From the NCBI RefSeq assembly GCF_032854445.1, contig NC_088298.1, forward strand, positions 8,731,504 through 8,795,503: 64,000 bases of DNA, read 5' to 3'. The stretch is from Liolophura sinensis (lineage: Eukaryota > Mollusca > Polyplacophora > Chitonida > Chitonidae). The translations under genes were made by a program, and so were the position numbers. The notes beneath the pieces were generated by a model that was given only the letters and a program-made list of their open reading frames with translations, did no database searches and had not been told where the DNA came from. The stretch's first letter is position 1. Every line of letters starts with the position of its first letter. Shown here one piece after another: positions 63,793-64,000 of this stretch.

Positions 63793-64000
63793 CTAGAGAC
63801 CAAAGAAACCAAAAATTATTGTCATGTAAATAAAGAAAATACACTCTCATGATCAGGGGCATTATTTCATCCTTTCACCACCCTCTCTGTTTATGCATAT
63901 TTTCGCTCAATATTCAGAATTTTTTGGAAACGATGCTGACAGCAAACTTAGTAGGTCCTTAGGAAAACTTTGGTTTCAGTTTCTATAGCAACCGTAAGTA

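Noticed and set aside
1-64000. CRISPR array, operon or prokaryotic mobile element
   Set aside because: Repeats are directly abutting rather than spaced by unique sequence, and the gene is clearly intron-containing and eukaryotic.

Overview
The window looks like a piece of a mollusc nuclear genome (bivalve or gastropod; species not determinable from sequence alone). The grounds are a large split gene with GT-AG introns of 90 to 2,600 bases and dozens of short tRNA-headed SINEs of a type common in mollusc genomes (body containing ggtgttttacgccgtactcaagaatatttcacttatacg, split here as ggtgttttacgccgtactca / agaatatttcacttatacg). No bacterial gene, rRNA, CRISPR array or stand-alone tRNA gene was found.

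One gene fills the window on the minus strand. I traced 58 exons from 63792 down to 2948. Reading phases agree across almost every junction, giving about 14.2 kb of coding sequence, or about 4,740 residues. Both ends are missing: the first exon starts in phase 1, the last ends in phase 2, and neither an initiator Met nor a stop codon was found.

Exons 1-32 (63792-35750) encode a long extracellular array of cysteine-rich GCC2/GCC3 (ephrin-receptor-like) modules, mostly on phase 1-1 exons. Exons 33-36 (34217-29461) encode a distinct juxtamembrane region. Exon 37 holds one membrane helix and exon 38 starts the cytoplasmic side with basic residues. The roughly 2,260-residue tail has a short linker, a run of [DH]PxTGxxhPh repeats on phase 1-1 exons (22756 to about 17000), a long charged coiled coil with one 2-kb exon and several phase 0-0 exons (17000-5643), and a compact C-terminal domain (4600-2948). 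The layout suggests a giant adhesion or receptor protein tethered to a coiled-coil scaffold. I do not recognise a named orthologue and assign no function.

The most unusual DNA feature lies in the introns. Behind five ectodomain exons (10, 20, 21, 33, 34) the last part of the exon, in four of them clearly with its 5' splice site, has been copied in tandem into the following intron: 24-bp, about 160-bp, 100-bp (15 donors), 45-bp (about 30 donor-like sites) and 41-bp units. Other introns carry ordinary minisatellites, three inverted-repeat (MITE-like) elements, three SINE families and smaller dispersed repeats.

Three exons show reading-frame lesions: exon 21 (one base short), exon 25 (two compensating shifts) and exon 47 (frame switch). 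These could be assembly indels, a polymorphic allele or, for exon 47, an unrecognised intron.
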